A stretch of 64,000 bases of DNA, taken from assembly GCF_007830615.1 (NCBI RefSeq), contig NZ_VLLI01000002.1, forward strand, positions 310,001 to 374,000, given 5' to 3'. A model generated the notes under the pieces. The model was given only the letters and a program-made list of their open reading frames with translations, was not told where the DNA came from and searched no databases. This stretch comes from Mucilaginibacter frigoritolerans (lineage in GTDB: Bacteria > Bacteroidota > Bacteroidia > Sphingobacteriales > Sphingobacteriaceae). The position numbers and the translations under genes were made by a program. Below are positions 17,922 to 27,714 of this stretch, one piece after another (position 1 is the stretch's first letter; the number at the start of each line of letters is the position of its first letter).

Positions 17922-17954
17922 CAAAAATACACAAGCTTATTTTATTGTTACCAA
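17922..17954 (-). promoter_or_regulatory. Candidate promoter of thiL
   Basis: On the minus strand, TTG (17952-17954) and TATTTTTG (17922-17929) are separated by 22 bases, close to the Bacteroidetes -33 TTG / -7 TAnnTTTG arrangement. The predicted transcript starts about 15 bases before the chosen ATG. Confidence 0.55.
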
Positions 17955-17972
17955 TGTCCAAAAAATCCGCAA

Positions 17973-18100
17973 CGTGGTCCATTCTCTTCGGCGAAGCCGG
18001 AAAAATTTTTGGGTTTTTAGAGGTTATAAAAAGCGCAACCTGAACCATCATATCCGCCGAAGGCGGGAAATTTTTTTTGTTTTTAGGGTCTTTATTAGTT
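17973..18100. repeat. Two imperfect tandem copies of a 60-bp unit
   Basis: Each copy runs CCAT, then a GC-rich CGGCGAAGCCGG or CCGCCGAAGGCGGG palindrome, then an A/T run ending GTTTTTAGNGG. The copies start near 17978 and 18041. They lie between thiL and nadA, contain no gene, and adjoin the hairpin at 18105-18131. Confidence 0.5.
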
Positions 18101-18104
18101 AAGC

Positions 18105-18131
18105 GTCATGCCGAACTTGTTTCGGCATGAC
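18105..18131. repeat. Perfect 11-bp hairpin with T tract
   Basis: GTCATGCCGAA (18105-18115) and TTCGGCATGAC (18121-18131) are perfect complements around a 5-base loop, followed on the plus strand by an ATCTTTTTTTT run. It lies just after the nadA stop (18158, minus strand), but the T tract points the other way, so it looks more like a dispersed Bacteroidetes palindrome than a nadA terminator. Confidence 0.65.
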
Positions 18132-18157
18132 ATCTTTTTTTTATATTTTTATTTTCC

Positions 18158-19150
18158 TTACAATCCCAACTGTGCTGATATTTCCAGCATTCTTTCTATC
18201 GGTTTTACAGCACGTTCAATAATATCTTTTGGTACCGTAACTTCCGGACTTTCATTTTTTAAACACAGATAAAGTTTTTCCAAAGTATTACGTTTCATAT
18301 GCGGACAATCATTACAGGCACAATTATTATTTGGCGGAGCCGGAATAAATGTTTTATCCGGATTTTCCTTTTGCATCTGGTGCAAAATGCCTGCTTCTGT
18401 TGCTACTATAAATTCTTTATCCTCATGCTTACTGGCATATTTCAATATTCCGGTTGTTGAACCTATGTAATCGGCCATCTGCAGTATGGCATCTTCACAT
18501 TCAGGGTGAGCCAGCAACTTAGCACCCGGATGACGTTCTTTTAGTTTGGTTATTTTTTCTCTCGAAAATATTTCATGTACCATGCAGGCACCGTTCCACA
18601 AAACCAAATCACGTCCTGTTTTCTTTGCTACATAAGCTCCCAGGTTTTTATCCGGTCCAAATATTATTTTCTGATCTTTTGGCAGGCTTTCCACAATTTG
18701 TATCGCATTACTGGAGGTACAAACTATATCCGTCATGGCTTTAAGCTCAGCTGTACAATTAACATAAGTTATTACCAAATGATCAGGATATTGTTCCTTA
18801 AACTTTTTAAACAAATGCGGCGGACAGCTATCAGCCAATGAACAACCCGCTTTTACGTCGGGCAATAAAACCTTTTTTGAAGGTGATAAAATCTTTGCTG
18901 TTTCGGCCATAAAGTGAACCCCGGCGAAAACGATAATGTCGGCATCAGTCTTTGCGGCTTGTTGCGATAATCCCAAACTATCGCCAATATAATCGGCAAT
19001 ATCCTGAATGTCAGGTTCCTGGTAATAGTGAGCAAGGATAACAGCATTTTTTTCCTTTTTTAATTTATCAATTTCAGCAAAAAGATCGAGGGTTGGATTG
19101 ATGTCTTCGTCCGCAAAACCCTTCACATTTATTTCTTCAAAAGTATTCAT
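18158..19150 (-). CDS. nadA: Quinolinate synthase A
   Basis: A 330-residue 4Fe-4S enzyme that condenses iminoaspartate with dihydroxyacetone phosphate to quinolinate, the second step of de novo NAD synthesis. Motifs visible are [20 protein letters not shown] near the N-terminus, [21 protein letters not shown], the first cluster cysteine region [19 protein letters not shown], and the C-terminal [17 protein letters not shown] with further cluster ligands. The length and motif order are normal for the long, three-domain form. It is divergent from nadB, which makes its substrate, across a 408-base A/T-rich gap that probably holds both promoters. Confidence 0.95.
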   Translation of the reverse strand: MNTFEEINVKGFADEDINPTLDLFAEIDKLKKEKNAVILAHYYQEPDIQDIADYIGDSLGLSQQAAKTDADIIVFAGVHFMAETAKILSPSKKVLLPDVKAGCSLADSCPPHLFKKFKEQYPDHLVITYVNCTAELKAMTDIVCTSSNAIQIVESLPKDQKIIFGPDKNLGAYVAKKTGRDLVLWNGACMVHEIFSREKITKLKERHPGAKLLAHPECEDAILQMADYIGSTTGILKYASKHEDKEFIVATEAGILHQMQKENPDKTFIPAPPNNNCACNDCPHMKRNTLEKLYLCLKNESPEVTVPKDIIERAVKPIERMLEISAQLGL

Positions 19151-19558
19151 TTCAACAGTTCAATTAATAACAATTACTTTTTATATATAAATAAAACTAT
19201 TGTTATTGGTGTGTTAGTAATGTTTAAAAGTAGTTGTAAAATCTACCTAAAATATTTTTTTTAATAATTTATTAACAATTTGTGTGACATTTTTATGACT
19301 TATCTAATTGATTTTTAGACTTCTTTATAACGCAAGTTTTACTTTAAAAACATTTTTGTTAATACTTTATTACTTTCTAAAATGTTAGCTTTGGCACTAA
19401 TCAGGCGCAAAAGTCGGTTAAAAATAGTTAAGATTTGTATCAAAAATGGGAGTTATCAACCATCCACTTATTTATTAAGTATTTGCTTACACAAAATTAA
19501 CATCTTTTATACCGGTTATTAACAGGCCTGCTAATTTTACACATAACAGATATAATAT
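19151..19558. other. Non-coding divergent region between nadA and nadB
   Basis: This is 408 bases, strongly A/T-rich, without any plausible gene. It must contain the promoters of nadA and nadB. I see no exact TAnnTTTG element for either gene; TAATTTTA at 19531-19538 is a near match for nadB. No inverted repeat that would suggest a NadR- or NiaR-type operator stands out. Confidence 0.6.
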
Positions 19559-21151
19559 ATGACCAGAACTGTGGATTTCCTGGTAATAGGATCAGGCATT
19601 GCAGGATTAAGTTTTGCCCTAAAGGCTGCCAAACATGGTAAAGTTCTGATAGTTACCAAATCAAACGAAGACGAATCGAATACTAAGTATGCCCAGGGTG
19701 GTGTAGCAGTAGTTGTTGATAAAAAGGAGGATTCTTTTGAAAAACATATTGAAGACACTTTAATTTCGGGTGATGGCCTTTGTGACAGGGAAGTCGTTGA
19801 AGCCGTTGTTAAAGAAGGACCGGAACGGATAAAGGAAATTATTGACTACGGTACCAACTTTGATAAAACTAACGAAGGCTTTTACGACCTGGCAAAAGAG
19901 GGTGGGCATTCGGAATTCAGAGTACTTCACTATAAAGATATAACGGGTTTTGAGATAGAAAGATCATTATTGGAGCAAATTCACAGTAATCCTAACATTG
20001 AAATTTTAACTCATTATTTTGCTGTAGACCTGATAACCCAACACCATTTAGGTGTATTTGTGGATAAGAGTACCGATGATATTACCTGTTATGGTATTTA
20101 TGCTTTTAATAATGAAACCGGAAATGTTGAAAAGATACTTTCAAAAGTAACGGTAATGGCATCAGGTGGAGCAGGGCATATTTACTCGATCACTACAAAT
20201 CCTACTATAGCTACTGGCGATGGGGTAGCTATGGTTTATCGTGCTAAAGGCAAGGTAAGGAATATGGAATTTATACAATTTCACCCAACAGCTTTATATA
20301 ATCCGGGTGAATATCCTTCTTTTTTAATATCCGAAGCAGTACGTGGTTTTGGTGGTGTGTTAAAAAGAACCAATGGTGAAGAATTTATGCAGGAGTATGA
20401 TGAACGTAAATCATTAGCTCCCCGTGATATTACTGCAAGGGCCATAGATGCTGAGATAAAAAAATCTGGTGAAGATTTTGTTTATTTAGATGTTAGGCAT
20501 CGTAGTAAAAAAGATATTCTGGCTCACTTTCCAAATATTTATGCCAAATGTTTAGATATAGGTATTGATATGACGAGGGATATGATACCTGTTGCGCCGG
20601 CCTGTCATTATATGTGTGGTGGTGTAATGGTTGATCATATTGGAAGATCCTCATTATTAAGATTATACGCTTGTGGTGAATGTTCATCAACAGGTTTACA
20701 CGGTGCTAATCGTTTGGCTTCCAATTCGTTACTGGAAGCATTGGTTTTTGCACACCGTATTTATGAAGATGCTATCAAGCAATTTAAAACCAATGTAATA
20801 CCTGGCAATATTCCTGATTGGGATGAAAAAGGTGTGCAGCTTTCCAACGAAGATATCCTGGTAACACATAATGTTCGTGAAATGCAAAAAGTTATGAATG
20901 ATTACGTTGGTATAGTGAGATCTGACTTCAGACTGGAAAGAGCAATGCGCCGTTTAGGTTTATTGCACGAAGAAACTGAAGATTTTTATAAAAAGACCAA
21001 GTTATCGGTAAAGCTTTGTGAGTTGAGAAATTTAATACAAGTATCTTTCCTGGTAATAAAATCTGCTATGATGCGTAAAGAAAGCAGGGGTTTACATTCA
21101 ACAACTGATTATCCTTTTCATGCTGATAAAATAGAGGATACGGTATTTTAA
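19559..21151 (+). CDS. nadB: L-aspartate oxidase
   Basis: A 530-residue FAD enzyme that oxidises L-aspartate to iminoaspartate, the first step of de novo NAD synthesis. The FAD-binding motif VIGSGIAGLSFAL lies at residues 8-20, followed by the SNTKYAQGGVAVV loop, the GGAGHIYSITTNP segment, EFIQFHPTAL, and the C-terminal GECSSTGLHGANRLASNSLLEAL signature of the succinate dehydrogenase/fumarate reductase flavoprotein family. Length is normal. The product is unstable and is thought to be passed to NadA, which is encoded divergently. A membrane-protein gene begins 12 bases after the stop and may be cotranscribed. Confidence 0.95.
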   Translation: MTRTVDFLVIGSGIAGLSFALKAAKHGKVLIVTKSNEDESNTKYAQGGVAVVVDKKEDSFEKHIEDTLISGDGLCDREVVEAVVKEGPERIKEIIDYGTNFDKTNEGFYDLAKEGGHSEFRVLHYKDITGFEIERSLLEQIHSNPNIEILTHYFAVDLITQHHLGVFVDKSTDDITCYGIYAFNNETGNVEKILSKVTVMASGGAGHIYSITTNPTIATGDGVAMVYRAKGKVRNMEFIQFHPTALYNPGEYPSFLISEAVRGFGGVLKRTNGEEFMQEYDERKSLAPRDITARAIDAEIKKSGEDFVYLDVRHRSKKDILAHFPNIYAKCLDIGIDMTRDMIPVAPACHYMCGGVMVDHIGRSSLLRLYACGECSSTGLHGANRLASNSLLEALVFAHRIYEDAIKQFKTNVIPGNIPDWDEKGVQLSNEDILVTHNVREMQKVMNDYVGIVRSDFRLERAMRRLGLLHEETEDFYKKTKLSVKLCELRNLIQVSFLVIKSAMMRKESRGLHSTTDYPFHADKIEDTVF

Positions 21152-21163
21152 ATTAGATACCTA

Positions 21164-21718
21164 ATGAAAAGAAAGTACAATTATTTTGATATCGGTATAT
21201 TCATAACATTATTGTTAATAGTTGTTGGTGTATTTTATAAAGATATTGATGGTAGTTTCTTTTATACTCTGAATGATTTTCTAGATGTAGTATTACTAAT
21301 TTTTAGTTTACGAATAATATTTGGAAAGCCTGGCGTAGAAAGATATTTGGTAATTGTTCTTCTGTTTGTGTGTCTTTTCAATTTGCTCACATTTACATAT
21401 ATGGTTGATGGTGCTAAGTATTCAAGTAGATCATGGATAAAAATTGGGCATTTAGGTTTTAATCCATTTACATTTTTACTACTTATAATTTACGCTTTTA
21501 TTGACAGGAAATATTTGTCTTACCTTTTTGGAAATATATTCTATGGTTCAAAAGAGGAGCAGGAAAATAAAAAAGAGAAGCTTATCAACTTTTACTATGA
21601 TAAATTTAATAATTGTACATCCGAAGAATTAAGTAAAATATTGGATGACTTTGAATTATATCCTGTTGAGGCGCAAATAGCTTTGAATAAGATAAAAGAA
21701 GAAAAAGTTATTGTTTGA
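21164..21718 (+). CDS. Hypothetical membrane protein downstream of nadB
   Basis: I do not recognise a family for this 184-residue protein. About four hydrophobic segments (residues about 9-26, 37-54, 61-82 and 97-114) are followed by a soluble C-terminal tail of 60 residues that is rich in Lys and Glu and predicted helical. The tail could be cytoplasmic. The gene is strongly A/T-rich compared with genes in the first 15 kb. It begins 12 bases after nadB and ends 7 bases before tRNA-Gly on the other strand. A role in NAD metabolism is only suggested by position. Confidence 0.7.
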   Translation: MKRKYNYFDIGIFITLLLIVVGVFYKDIDGSFFYTLNDFLDVVLLIFSLRIIFGKPGVERYLVIVLLFVCLFNLLTFTYMVDGAKYSSRSWIKIGHLGFNPFTFLLLIIYAFIDRKYLSYLFGNIFYGSKEEQENKKEKLINFYYDKFNNCTSEELSKILDDFELYPVEAQIALNKIKEEKVIV

Positions 21719-21725
21719 ATTAATA

Positions 21726-21801
21726 TGGAGCGGAAAACGGGATTCGAACCCGCGGCCTTCAGTTTGGGAAACTGATGCTCTACCAGCTGAGCTATTTCCG
21801 C
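21726..21801 (-). tRNA. tRNA-Gly (anticodon CCC)
   Basis: The minus strand folds into a complete cloverleaf. The acceptor stem GCGGAAA pairs with TTTCCGC, the anticodon arm TCAGT/ACTGA encloses the loop TTCCCAA with anticodon CCC, and the T arm GCGGG-TTCGAAT-CCCGT is normal. The CCA end is encoded (21726-21728). It reads GGG glycine codons. Confidence 0.97.
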
Positions 21802-21831
21802 TTTTATACTGCTAAAGTATAAAATTTAAAA

Positions 21832-22980
21832 CTAAAATTTATTTAAAAAAGCTATCGTTTTGTAATTGGAATCTTTATAAAATTTGTGTTGAGCATAAGC
21901 CACTGCTAATTGATCGCCGATAGGTTCTAGAGCAGGTGGATTATATGGAGTAGGTATGGCTGATTGCCATTGTGTGTTAATTACCGGATCGATATTAAAA
22001 AAGGAATTAGTATTTAAATATCCGCCACTTTTTAAATAATTATAAATTAAAGGAGAATTAGCTGAACCTATTGATGGTATAATACTAAATCTGGAAGTAT
22101 ATAATGGAGTAGGGGTATTTAAGTAGTACTCACAACCTATATTTCTGGATACCAATATATTATAATCTGCAGTTGCTTCTGCCTGGCGGTTTGGATCATC
22201 CGTAACATCATTTACAGCCATATTCCATATAGTAGGTACCGATGTTAAAGGAAATACTTTATCAACACCACCTAAACAATATAGTGCCTGGGCATTGTAG
22301 TTTCTTAAATAACTAATCAAACTGCAAAATGCGCTTCCATCACTCATACCAACTCCATAAAGCGGTTTACTTGCCGAAATAATTTGAGATGTTTGTAAAC
22401 TACTTAGTATTACATCAATATTAGTAATATCTACATTATTGGTTAATGATAGGTCCCATTGCATGGTTGTTCTGTTTTTGCTTTCGGTAATAACCATGGC
22501 ATAACCGTTGGCTATAGCATAATTGCAAAAGTTTACATTTTCTGCTTGTTCAGTTGTCCAGTTTATGGCAGCACCACCGGTTCCATGAAATGCTAATAAA
22601 ATTCCCCTGTAATTTGCAGGTACATAATAATAAACCTGGCTTCCGTTTATTGCCACATTAGTCCAGGTTACAGGCGTTACGGTTTTGTATGTTGCTGTTA
22701 CATTAATATTACTGGCTGGCATTTTTAATGCTGACCGCCATTCGTTTGGGCTTACTAGATTGCTAATGTCGCCGGTCCATTTATCAAATACCTGTGTTTG
22801 TGTTGGCGGATTTGAAAAAATGTAAGCAGTATCTCCGGCAGTAAAAGTTCCTGAGCCATATCCGTTAGTTACTGTAATTGAATATTTTCCGTTATTGTTT
22901 TGAGGATTTGTTGATGACTTTTTACAACTGGCAAAACAGATGAATATTAAAAGGGTTAGTAATAAGTAAGTTTGTTTCAT
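21832..22980 (-). CDS. Lipoprotein with alpha/beta-hydrolase domain
   Basis: A 382-residue lipoprotein: the leader MKQTYLLLTLLIFICFASC ends in a lipobox cysteine. Residues about 30-95 resemble the short bacterial repeat domain found in InlB-like and other surface proteins (GYGSGTFTAGDTAYIF, then FDKWTGDISNL). The rest is an alpha/beta-hydrolase fold with an oxyanion-type LLAFHGTGGAA segment and a nucleophile elbow GMSDG (in YGVGMSDGSAF). This could be an esterase or a PHB-depolymerase-like enzyme; the substrate is unknown. It is probably exposed in the periplasm or on the surface. It stands alone, with tRNA-Gly on the downstream side. Confidence 0.78.
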   Translation of the reverse strand: MKQTYLLLTLLIFICFASCKKSSTNPQNNNGKYSITVTNGYGSGTFTAGDTAYIFSNPPTQTQVFDKWTGDISNLVSPNEWRSALKMPASNINVTATYKTVTPVTWTNVAINGSQVYYYVPANYRGILLAFHGTGGAAINWTTEQAENVNFCNYAIANGYAMVITESKNRTTMQWDLSLTNNVDITNIDVILSSLQTSQIISASKPLYGVGMSDGSAFCSLISYLRNYNAQALYCLGGVDKVFPLTSVPTIWNMAVNDVTDDPNRQAEATADYNILVSRNIGCEYYLNTPTPLYTSRFSIIPSIGSANSPLIYNYLKSGGYLNTNSFFNIDPVINTQWQSAIPTPYNPPALEPIGDQLAVAYAQHKFYKDSNYKTIAFLNKF

Positions 22981-23111
22981 ATGTAATTTTTTTGTTATAT
23001 GACTATTGCCAATATAAATGGTTTAATATGAATTATTTACAAAAAAATAACACAATTTCTATTATAATAAGGGGAAACGGACATACATTAGCAATAGATA
23101 AATAAAATAGC

Positions 23112-23633
23112 ATGAGCCAGAAACCAGTGATACTGCCGGTAAAAAATAATATGCCAAAATGGGGTAATGATTGCTTTATAGCACCAAACGCTACTTTAGT
23201 TGGTGATGTAGTGATGGGTAATAATTGCTCAGTATGGTTTAATGCCGTAATTCGTGGTGATGTGCATTATATTAAAATAGGAGATAATACCAATATACAA
23301 GATGGTGCCGTGATACATGCAACTTATCAATATGCGCCAACCAATATAGGGAGCAATGTTTCAATAGGTCATAACGCGCTGGTACATGGGTGTACACTAC
23401 ATGATCATGTACTTATTGGTATGGGTGCCATAGTAATGGATCATGTAGTGGTAGAAGAGTTTGTAATTATTGCAGCAGGTTCTGTTGTTTTAGAAAAAAC
23501 CATTTGCGATTCGGGTTATCTTTATGCCGGTACTCCTGCAAAAAAAATAAAACCCTTAACTGATCAACAAAAAGAATTACTAAAACGCTTGCCTCAAAAT
23601 TACATTATGTATTCTGGTTGGTTTATGGAGTAA
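23112..23633 (+). CDS. Gamma carbonic anhydrase family protein
   Basis: A 173-residue left-handed beta-helix protein with hexapeptide repeats. The pattern is clear from residue about 20 (IAPNATLVGDVVMGNNCSVW) to 130. The conserved RGD (AVIRGDVHYI) and the metal-binding histidine positions are present: His in GAVIHAT, His in SIGHNALVHGC. A C-terminal helix follows (LTDQQKELLKRLPQNY). Homologues such as Cam hydrate CO2 with a metal between subunits, but many members (YrdA, CaiE types) have no proven activity. The gene overlaps the 3' end of the convergent lipoprotein gene by 11 bases. Confidence 0.9.
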   Translation: MSQKPVILPVKNNMPKWGNDCFIAPNATLVGDVVMGNNCSVWFNAVIRGDVHYIKIGDNTNIQDGAVIHATYQYAPTNIGSNVSIGHNALVHGCTLHDHVLIGMGAIVMDHVVVEEFVIIAAGSVVLEKTICDSGYLYAGTPAKKIKPLTDQQKELLKRLPQNYIMYSGWFME

Positions 23634-25260
23634 CCGGCTCCTTTGGTATAACTATAGGTGTTACCTGATCCCAATTTGGTCTTAAGGTAATTATGGTTTC
23701 GTTAACCCAAATATTTTCTGGTTGTATTCTTTGTTTAACATTTCCTGAGTCCCATTTGCCATTTTTATTGGCATCATAAATTACCCTTACTTTGTATTTT
23801 CCGTTTATATAATTTTTATAAATGATGGAAGTATTTTTAGTGATCACATCACTTCTTAATTTTACCCCTCTATCAGTAAGTAATTCAACTATGTATTGTT
23901 TACCGGTATCTGGTACGGTAGTGGTTAAAGTTAAAAGGCTATAATTTTCAGGTTTATCAACGGTAAATCTTTTTAGGTTTCTCCTATTTTTATCACCATA
24001 AATATCAGTAACTGCGTCGGCATTTAAAATTAGAGTATAGTTACTTACCTGGTGCCAGCGGTAATTTAATCTTAATACCCGGGCATCTGTCGTATCTTTT
24101 GTAACAGTAAAATTAGATATATCAGTAGAGTCTTCTTTTAAATTGATCAATGCCGGTTCAAATGAATCAATAGGAAAATTGGCTTTTATTAAAATGTCAG
24201 TATTTGGTCTTAGCTTATCGTTTGAAGTATTATATAAAAATCCTAATGTTCGTGTAAAAGATTCTTTTTTTCCTTTCCTCAGATAGATCGTGTCTAATGG
24301 TTTGTTATTATCAAAAAATGCAAAACGGATAGAATCAAAATCCATCTTTTTCATAAAGACTATTGCGGTGTCTTTCGTCTTACTGATATCCACTATTTTT
24401 TGCTCATCATAACCCGGAGGGTAAGTAACTTTTACTGACGGGTTATTCAGCTGTTTATTAAAAGTGAAAAGTATTTTTCCATCCAGGTCAAACTTTTTGT
24501 CTATTCTTAATTTTGTTGGCGTTTGCTGAAATAATTTTAATTGGATATTTTCGGTGTCTTTTGTAAGGTGAATATCTTTTGTGTTGAAGGCAATCAGTTC
24601 ATCGTCCTTATCGTAAATTTTATTTGGTGTTTTTTCTTTCAATGCATATAACCTGTATGTGTCAGGATGAAGGTTGTTCAAAGAAAAATTTCCGGCTGTA
24701 TCTGTAGTGGTAAAAATGGTTGGTCTTTTTTTACCAAAATTGGTGGAGTCTTGTTTAAGAGTAAACAACATTACGGTTGCTTCTTTTTCACGTTCGCCGG
24801 TTACCGTGTTAATTACTTTTCCTGATAAACTTAAAGAGTCGATGTGTGCACCGGTTGAAAAAACGTAAGTGAAATTTTTTAATAAGTTTGATTCATTTAC
24901 GTCGGCAATTGCTTTCCCGAAATTGATCACATAAGTTGTATTTTTTTCTAACGAGTCTTTCAGTGTAATTATTAAACTTTTATTCTTGATTTTGTAATCA
25001 GGTGTTTTTGCCGGAGCCGGGCTCATGGTAATTTCAGTGTAGGTATTAGTGAGTTTAAAAAATTCATCAAAATCCAACTGAATAACTTTGGCTTTAAAAA
25101 ATCTTGTTTCATTTGGCGGAGTTGCCTTCAATAATTTTGGCGGATCATGATCTCGGGGGCCTCCCTGAGGCAATTGCCTGTTTGCACATCCAAAAATGAT
25201 TAAAGTAAGGCCAAACAGGCAAAAAATGGCGGCTAAAAAAGTGACTCTTTTGTTTAACAT
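23623..25260 (-). CDS. Ig-like (Big_5) domain lipoprotein
   Basis: A 545-residue exported lipoprotein: a hydrophobic leader is followed by a lipobox cysteine in LTLIIFGC. The first domain (residues about 38-140) is of the Ig-like Big_5 type, with the family start PQGGPRDHDPPKLL and a YVFSTG end. It is followed by a carboxypeptidase-regulatory-like beta domain (SLSGKVINTVTGEREKEATV) and further beta-rich parts ending with YDANKNGKWDSGN, a calcium-binding-like loop. This architecture is common in Bacteroidetes and its function is not known; a place in the cell envelope is likely. The stop overlaps the convergent carbonic anhydrase gene by 11 bases. Confidence 0.85.
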   Translation of the reverse strand: MLNKRVTFLAAIFCLFGLTLIIFGCANRQLPQGGPRDHDPPKLLKATPPNETRFFKAKVIQLDFDEFFKLTNTYTEITMSPAPAKTPDYKIKNKSLIITLKDSLEKNTTYVINFGKAIADVNESNLLKNFTYVFSTGAHIDSLSLSGKVINTVTGEREKEATVMLFTLKQDSTNFGKKRPTIFTTTDTAGNFSLNNLHPDTYRLYALKEKTPNKIYDKDDELIAFNTKDIHLTKDTENIQLKLFQQTPTKLRIDKKFDLDGKILFTFNKQLNNPSVKVTYPPGYDEQKIVDISKTKDTAIVFMKKMDFDSIRFAFFDNNKPLDTIYLRKGKKESFTRTLGFLYNTSNDKLRPNTDILIKANFPIDSFEPALINLKEDSTDISNFTVTKDTTDARVLRLNYRWHQVSNYTLILNADAVTDIYGDKNRRNLKRFTVDKPENYSLLTLTTTVPDTGKQYIVELLTDRGVKLRSDVITKNTSIIYKNYINGKYKVRVIYDANKNGKWDSGNVKQRIQPENIWVNETIITLRPNWDQVTPIVIPKEPVTP

Positions 25261-25375
25261 TGTTTTTAAACGCTATAAGCGAGTTTTATATTTTAATGGA
25301 ATGGGATATTAAAAAATTAAAATAATTGATTTAAAACGATTTTTTGTAAAATATTTATTATCAATTAGTTACAAG

Positions 25376-27241
25376 CTATCTGGAGATGTGAACCATCAAA
25401 ACTGATATGTCTGACGGTGTTACACCCGAAATTCTGGAAGCTTGTCCTAAAGTACGTGGTTTTATCTTCATTAATTTTTCACGGGCTTCCTTTGACAAAG
25501 AAACCAACTGATGATAATTAAATTCTGGATTGATCTCTTTGTCTTCCATTTTTTTCATGCGGTCAACAATTTCCATTTCTTTTTCGAAATAGCTTTCGTA
25601 CTTAATTTTTATTTCGGCCTGCTCAACAGTTTCTTTATCGTAGGCTAATAACAATTCATTTAGTGACTCATCGGCTTTTCTCAAATCATCAAAACCAATC
25701 TGAGGCCTGCTTAATAAATTAAATAGTTTGGCACTTTGATTTAAAGTACTTGTTCCCAAATTTTCCAACAAGCCATTTACGGTTGATGGGTCAATGGATT
25801 TTGACCGGGTATAAGATACAATGTCATCTGAATTTTTTACTTTGCTTTTTACCTTGTCTAATCTTTCATCACTAATTAATCCTAACTCATGTCCGATAGG
25901 GCTCAAACGGATGTCAGCATTATCCTGGCGCAATAACAAACGGTGTTCAGCTCTTGATGTAAACATGCGGTATGGCTCTTCGGTTCCTTTAGTTACCAAA
26001 TCATCAATCAAAACACCTATGTATGATTCTGATCTTTTCATAATCAACTCGTGTTTATCGTGTACTTTTTGATGCGCATTTATGCCTGCAATAAAACCTT
26101 GTGATGCGGCTTCTTCATATCCGGTGGTTCCATTTATTTGTCCGGCAAAGTATAAATTGCTGATCAGTTTGGTCTCTAAAGTCAGATCAAGCTGAGTAGG
26201 CGGGAAGTAATCGTACTCAATGGCATAACCAGGTCTGAACATTTTGGCATTTTCGAAGCCTGGAATTTGTATCAAAGCTTTGTATTGGATATCCTCGGGT
26301 AGGGAAGTAGAGAACCCATTAACATAAATCTCAACTGTATTCCAACCTTCAGGCTCCACAAATATCTGGTGGCGCTCCCTTTCTGCAAAGCGATTTATTT
26401 TATCTTCTATAGATGGACAGTACCTTGGACCTAAACCTTTAATCCTTCCTGTAAACATGGGCGACTTTTCAAAACCTTCTTTTAAGGTTTCATGTACCTT
26501 ACTATTGGTATAAGTTATCCAGCAGCAACGTTGTTCTTTTGCCAGTTCAACGTCTGTAAAGGAGAATCGGCCTCGTTCTTCATCTCCCCATTGTTCTTCC
26601 ATTAAGGCATAGTTCAAGCTTCTTCCATCTACACGGGGGGGGGTTCCTGTCTTCATTCTGCCCGATTCAAAGCCCAATTCAACCAGTTGTTCTGTTAATC
26701 CGGTAGCTGCTTTTTCAGCTGTACGGCCACCACCGAAACGTTTTTCACCTATATGGATTAAGCCATTTAAGAAAGTGCCATTAGTTAATACTACTGCATC
26801 TGCTTCAATTTCTATTCCTAAAGAAGTACGTACACCTTTAATAGTGTTATTTTTTACCAGTAGGGAAGTAACTGTATCCTGCCAAAAATCAACGTTGGGT
26901 ATTCTTTCTAGAGCTAAGCGCCACTCTTCTGCAAAGCGCATTCTATCACTTTGAGCTCTGGGGCTCCACATAGCGGGGCCTTTCGAGCGGTTTAGCATAC
27001 GGAATTGGAGAGAAGTTTTATCTGTAATGATACCTGAGTACCCACCCATAGCGTCAATTTCTCTTACAATTTGCCCTTTTGCTACACCACCCATAGCCGG
27101 ATTGCAACTCATTTGTGCTATTACTCCCATGTTCATGGTGACTAATAATACAGATGAACCCAGGTTGCCAGCAGCAGCAGCAGCTTCACAACCAGCATGG
27201 CCGGCACCTACAACTATTACATCATATTTTTTAAACATCAT
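25376..27241 (-). CDS. mnmG: tRNA uridine-5-carboxymethylaminomethyl(34) synthesis enzyme MnmG
   Basis: A 621-residue FAD protein that with MnmE adds the carboxymethylaminomethyl group to U34 of several tRNAs. The N-terminal FAD motif [15 protein letters not shown] is at residues 11-25. Other signatures are [21 protein letters not shown], the [12 protein letters not shown] strand, [13 protein letters not shown] in the form [26 protein letters not shown] and [17 protein letters not shown]. Length is normal. In many bacteria mnmG (gidA) lies near the replication origin; here the upstream 470 bases hold six parS-like sites. The gene appears monocistronic. Two ATG codons in a row allow the start at 27241 or 27238. 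Confidence 0.96.
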   Translation of the reverse strand: MMFKKYDVIVVGAGHAGCEAAAAAGNLGSSVLLVTMNMGVIAQMSCNPAMGGVAKGQIVREIDAMGGYSGIITDKTSLQFRMLNRSKGPAMWSPRAQSDRMRFAEEWRLALERIPNVDFWQDTVTSLLVKNNTIKGVRTSLGIEIEADAVVLTNGTFLNGLIHIGEKRFGGGRTAEKAATGLTEQLVELGFESGRMKTGTPPRVDGRSLNYALMEEQWGDEERGRFSFTDVELAKEQRCCWITYTNSKVHETLKEGFEKSPMFTGRIKGLGPRYCPSIEDKINRFAERERHQIFVEPEGWNTVEIYVNGFSTSLPEDIQYKALIQIPGFENAKMFRPGYAIEYDYFPPTQLDLTLETKLISNLYFAGQINGTTGYEEAASQGFIAGINAHQKVHDKHELIMKRSESYIGVLIDDLVTKGTEEPYRMFTSRAEHRLLLRQDNADIRLSPIGHELGLISDERLDKVKSKVKNSDDIVSYTRSKSIDPSTVNGLLENLGTSTLNQSAKLFNLLSRPQIGFDDLRKADESLNELLLAYDKETVEQAEIKIKYESYFEKEMEIVDRMKKMEDKEINPEFNYHQLVSLSKEAREKLMKIKPRTLGQASRISGVTPSDISVLMVHISR

Positions 27242-27250
27242 TTACCTCCA

Positions 27251-27266
27251 TGTTCCACGTGGAACA
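27251..27266. other. parS-like centromere site 1
   Basis: TGTTCCACGTGGAACA, a perfect 16-bp palindrome matching the ParB-binding parS consensus known from Bacillus and Pseudomonas (TGTTNCACGTGNAACA). It lies 10 bases upstream of the mnmG start. Confidence 0.85.
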
Positions 27267-27333
27267 TTGCTATATACCCGCTATTATTTATATCAATCAG
27301 GTATTTTAATTGTTATTCTTAGTTCATTTATTA

Positions 27334-27349
27334 TGTTCCACGTGGAACA
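27334..27349. other. parS-like centromere site 2
   Basis: A perfect copy of TGTTCCACGTGGAACA, 83 bases from site 1, in non-coding DNA. Confidence 0.85.
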
Positions 27350-27454
27350 TAGATTATTTATTTGCTTCTTACTAACTATGTTAACATGGTTTTTTAACAC
27401 ATTTTCTTCCTTTTGCAAACATTGGCTTAGTATTTAGCTTTGTTTTATTTTAGA

Positions 27455-27470
27455 TGTTCCACGTGGAACA
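27455..27470. other. parS-like centromere site 3
   Basis: A perfect copy of TGTTCCACGTGGAACA, 121 bases from site 2, in non-coding DNA. Confidence 0.85.
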
Positions 27471-27593
27471 TCTTTGTTTTAGTGAAATAACCTTTAATCA
27501 ATTGCTGCTATCATAAGTTTAGCATTAGGGTAACCCTTTTTTATTAACCTTATAATCCCCTTTAAAATCTTAAACAATAATTTTTATCTAATA

Positions 27594-27609
27594 TGTTCCA
27601 CGTAGAATA
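27594..27609. other. parS-like centromere site 4 (degenerate)
   Basis: TGTTCCACGTAGAATA keeps the left half and the CACGT core but has two changes in the right half, so ParB binding may be weakened. Confidence 0.6.
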
Positions 27610-27668
27610 TATTAAAACAGCGCTATTATGCTAATACTATATATAAAATTAGTATTCACTGCTTACTT

Positions 27669-27702
27669 ATAAAGGAATGTTCCACGTGGAACATTCCTTT
27701 AT
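27669..27702. other. parS-like centromere site 5 inside a 34-bp palindrome
   Basis: The 16-bp site is at 27678-27693. It is flanked by ATAAAGGAA on the left and its exact complement TTCCTTTAT on the right, making 34 bases of perfect dyad symmetry. The extended stem could also act as a transcript-end hairpin for the neighbouring minus-strand gene. Confidence 0.85.
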
Positions 27703-27714
27703 GTATATACAAAG

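Noticed and set aside
19380..19520. A possible DnaA-box cluster in the nadA-nadB gap
   Set aside because: Only loose matches such as TTATCAACC are seen; no TTATNCACA copies, so no origin is claimed.
27027..27437. Plus-strand frame of 136 codons over the start of mnmG and the parS-like sites
   Set aside because: It is antisense to the conserved mnmG N-terminus, and its second half is just translated centromere sites.
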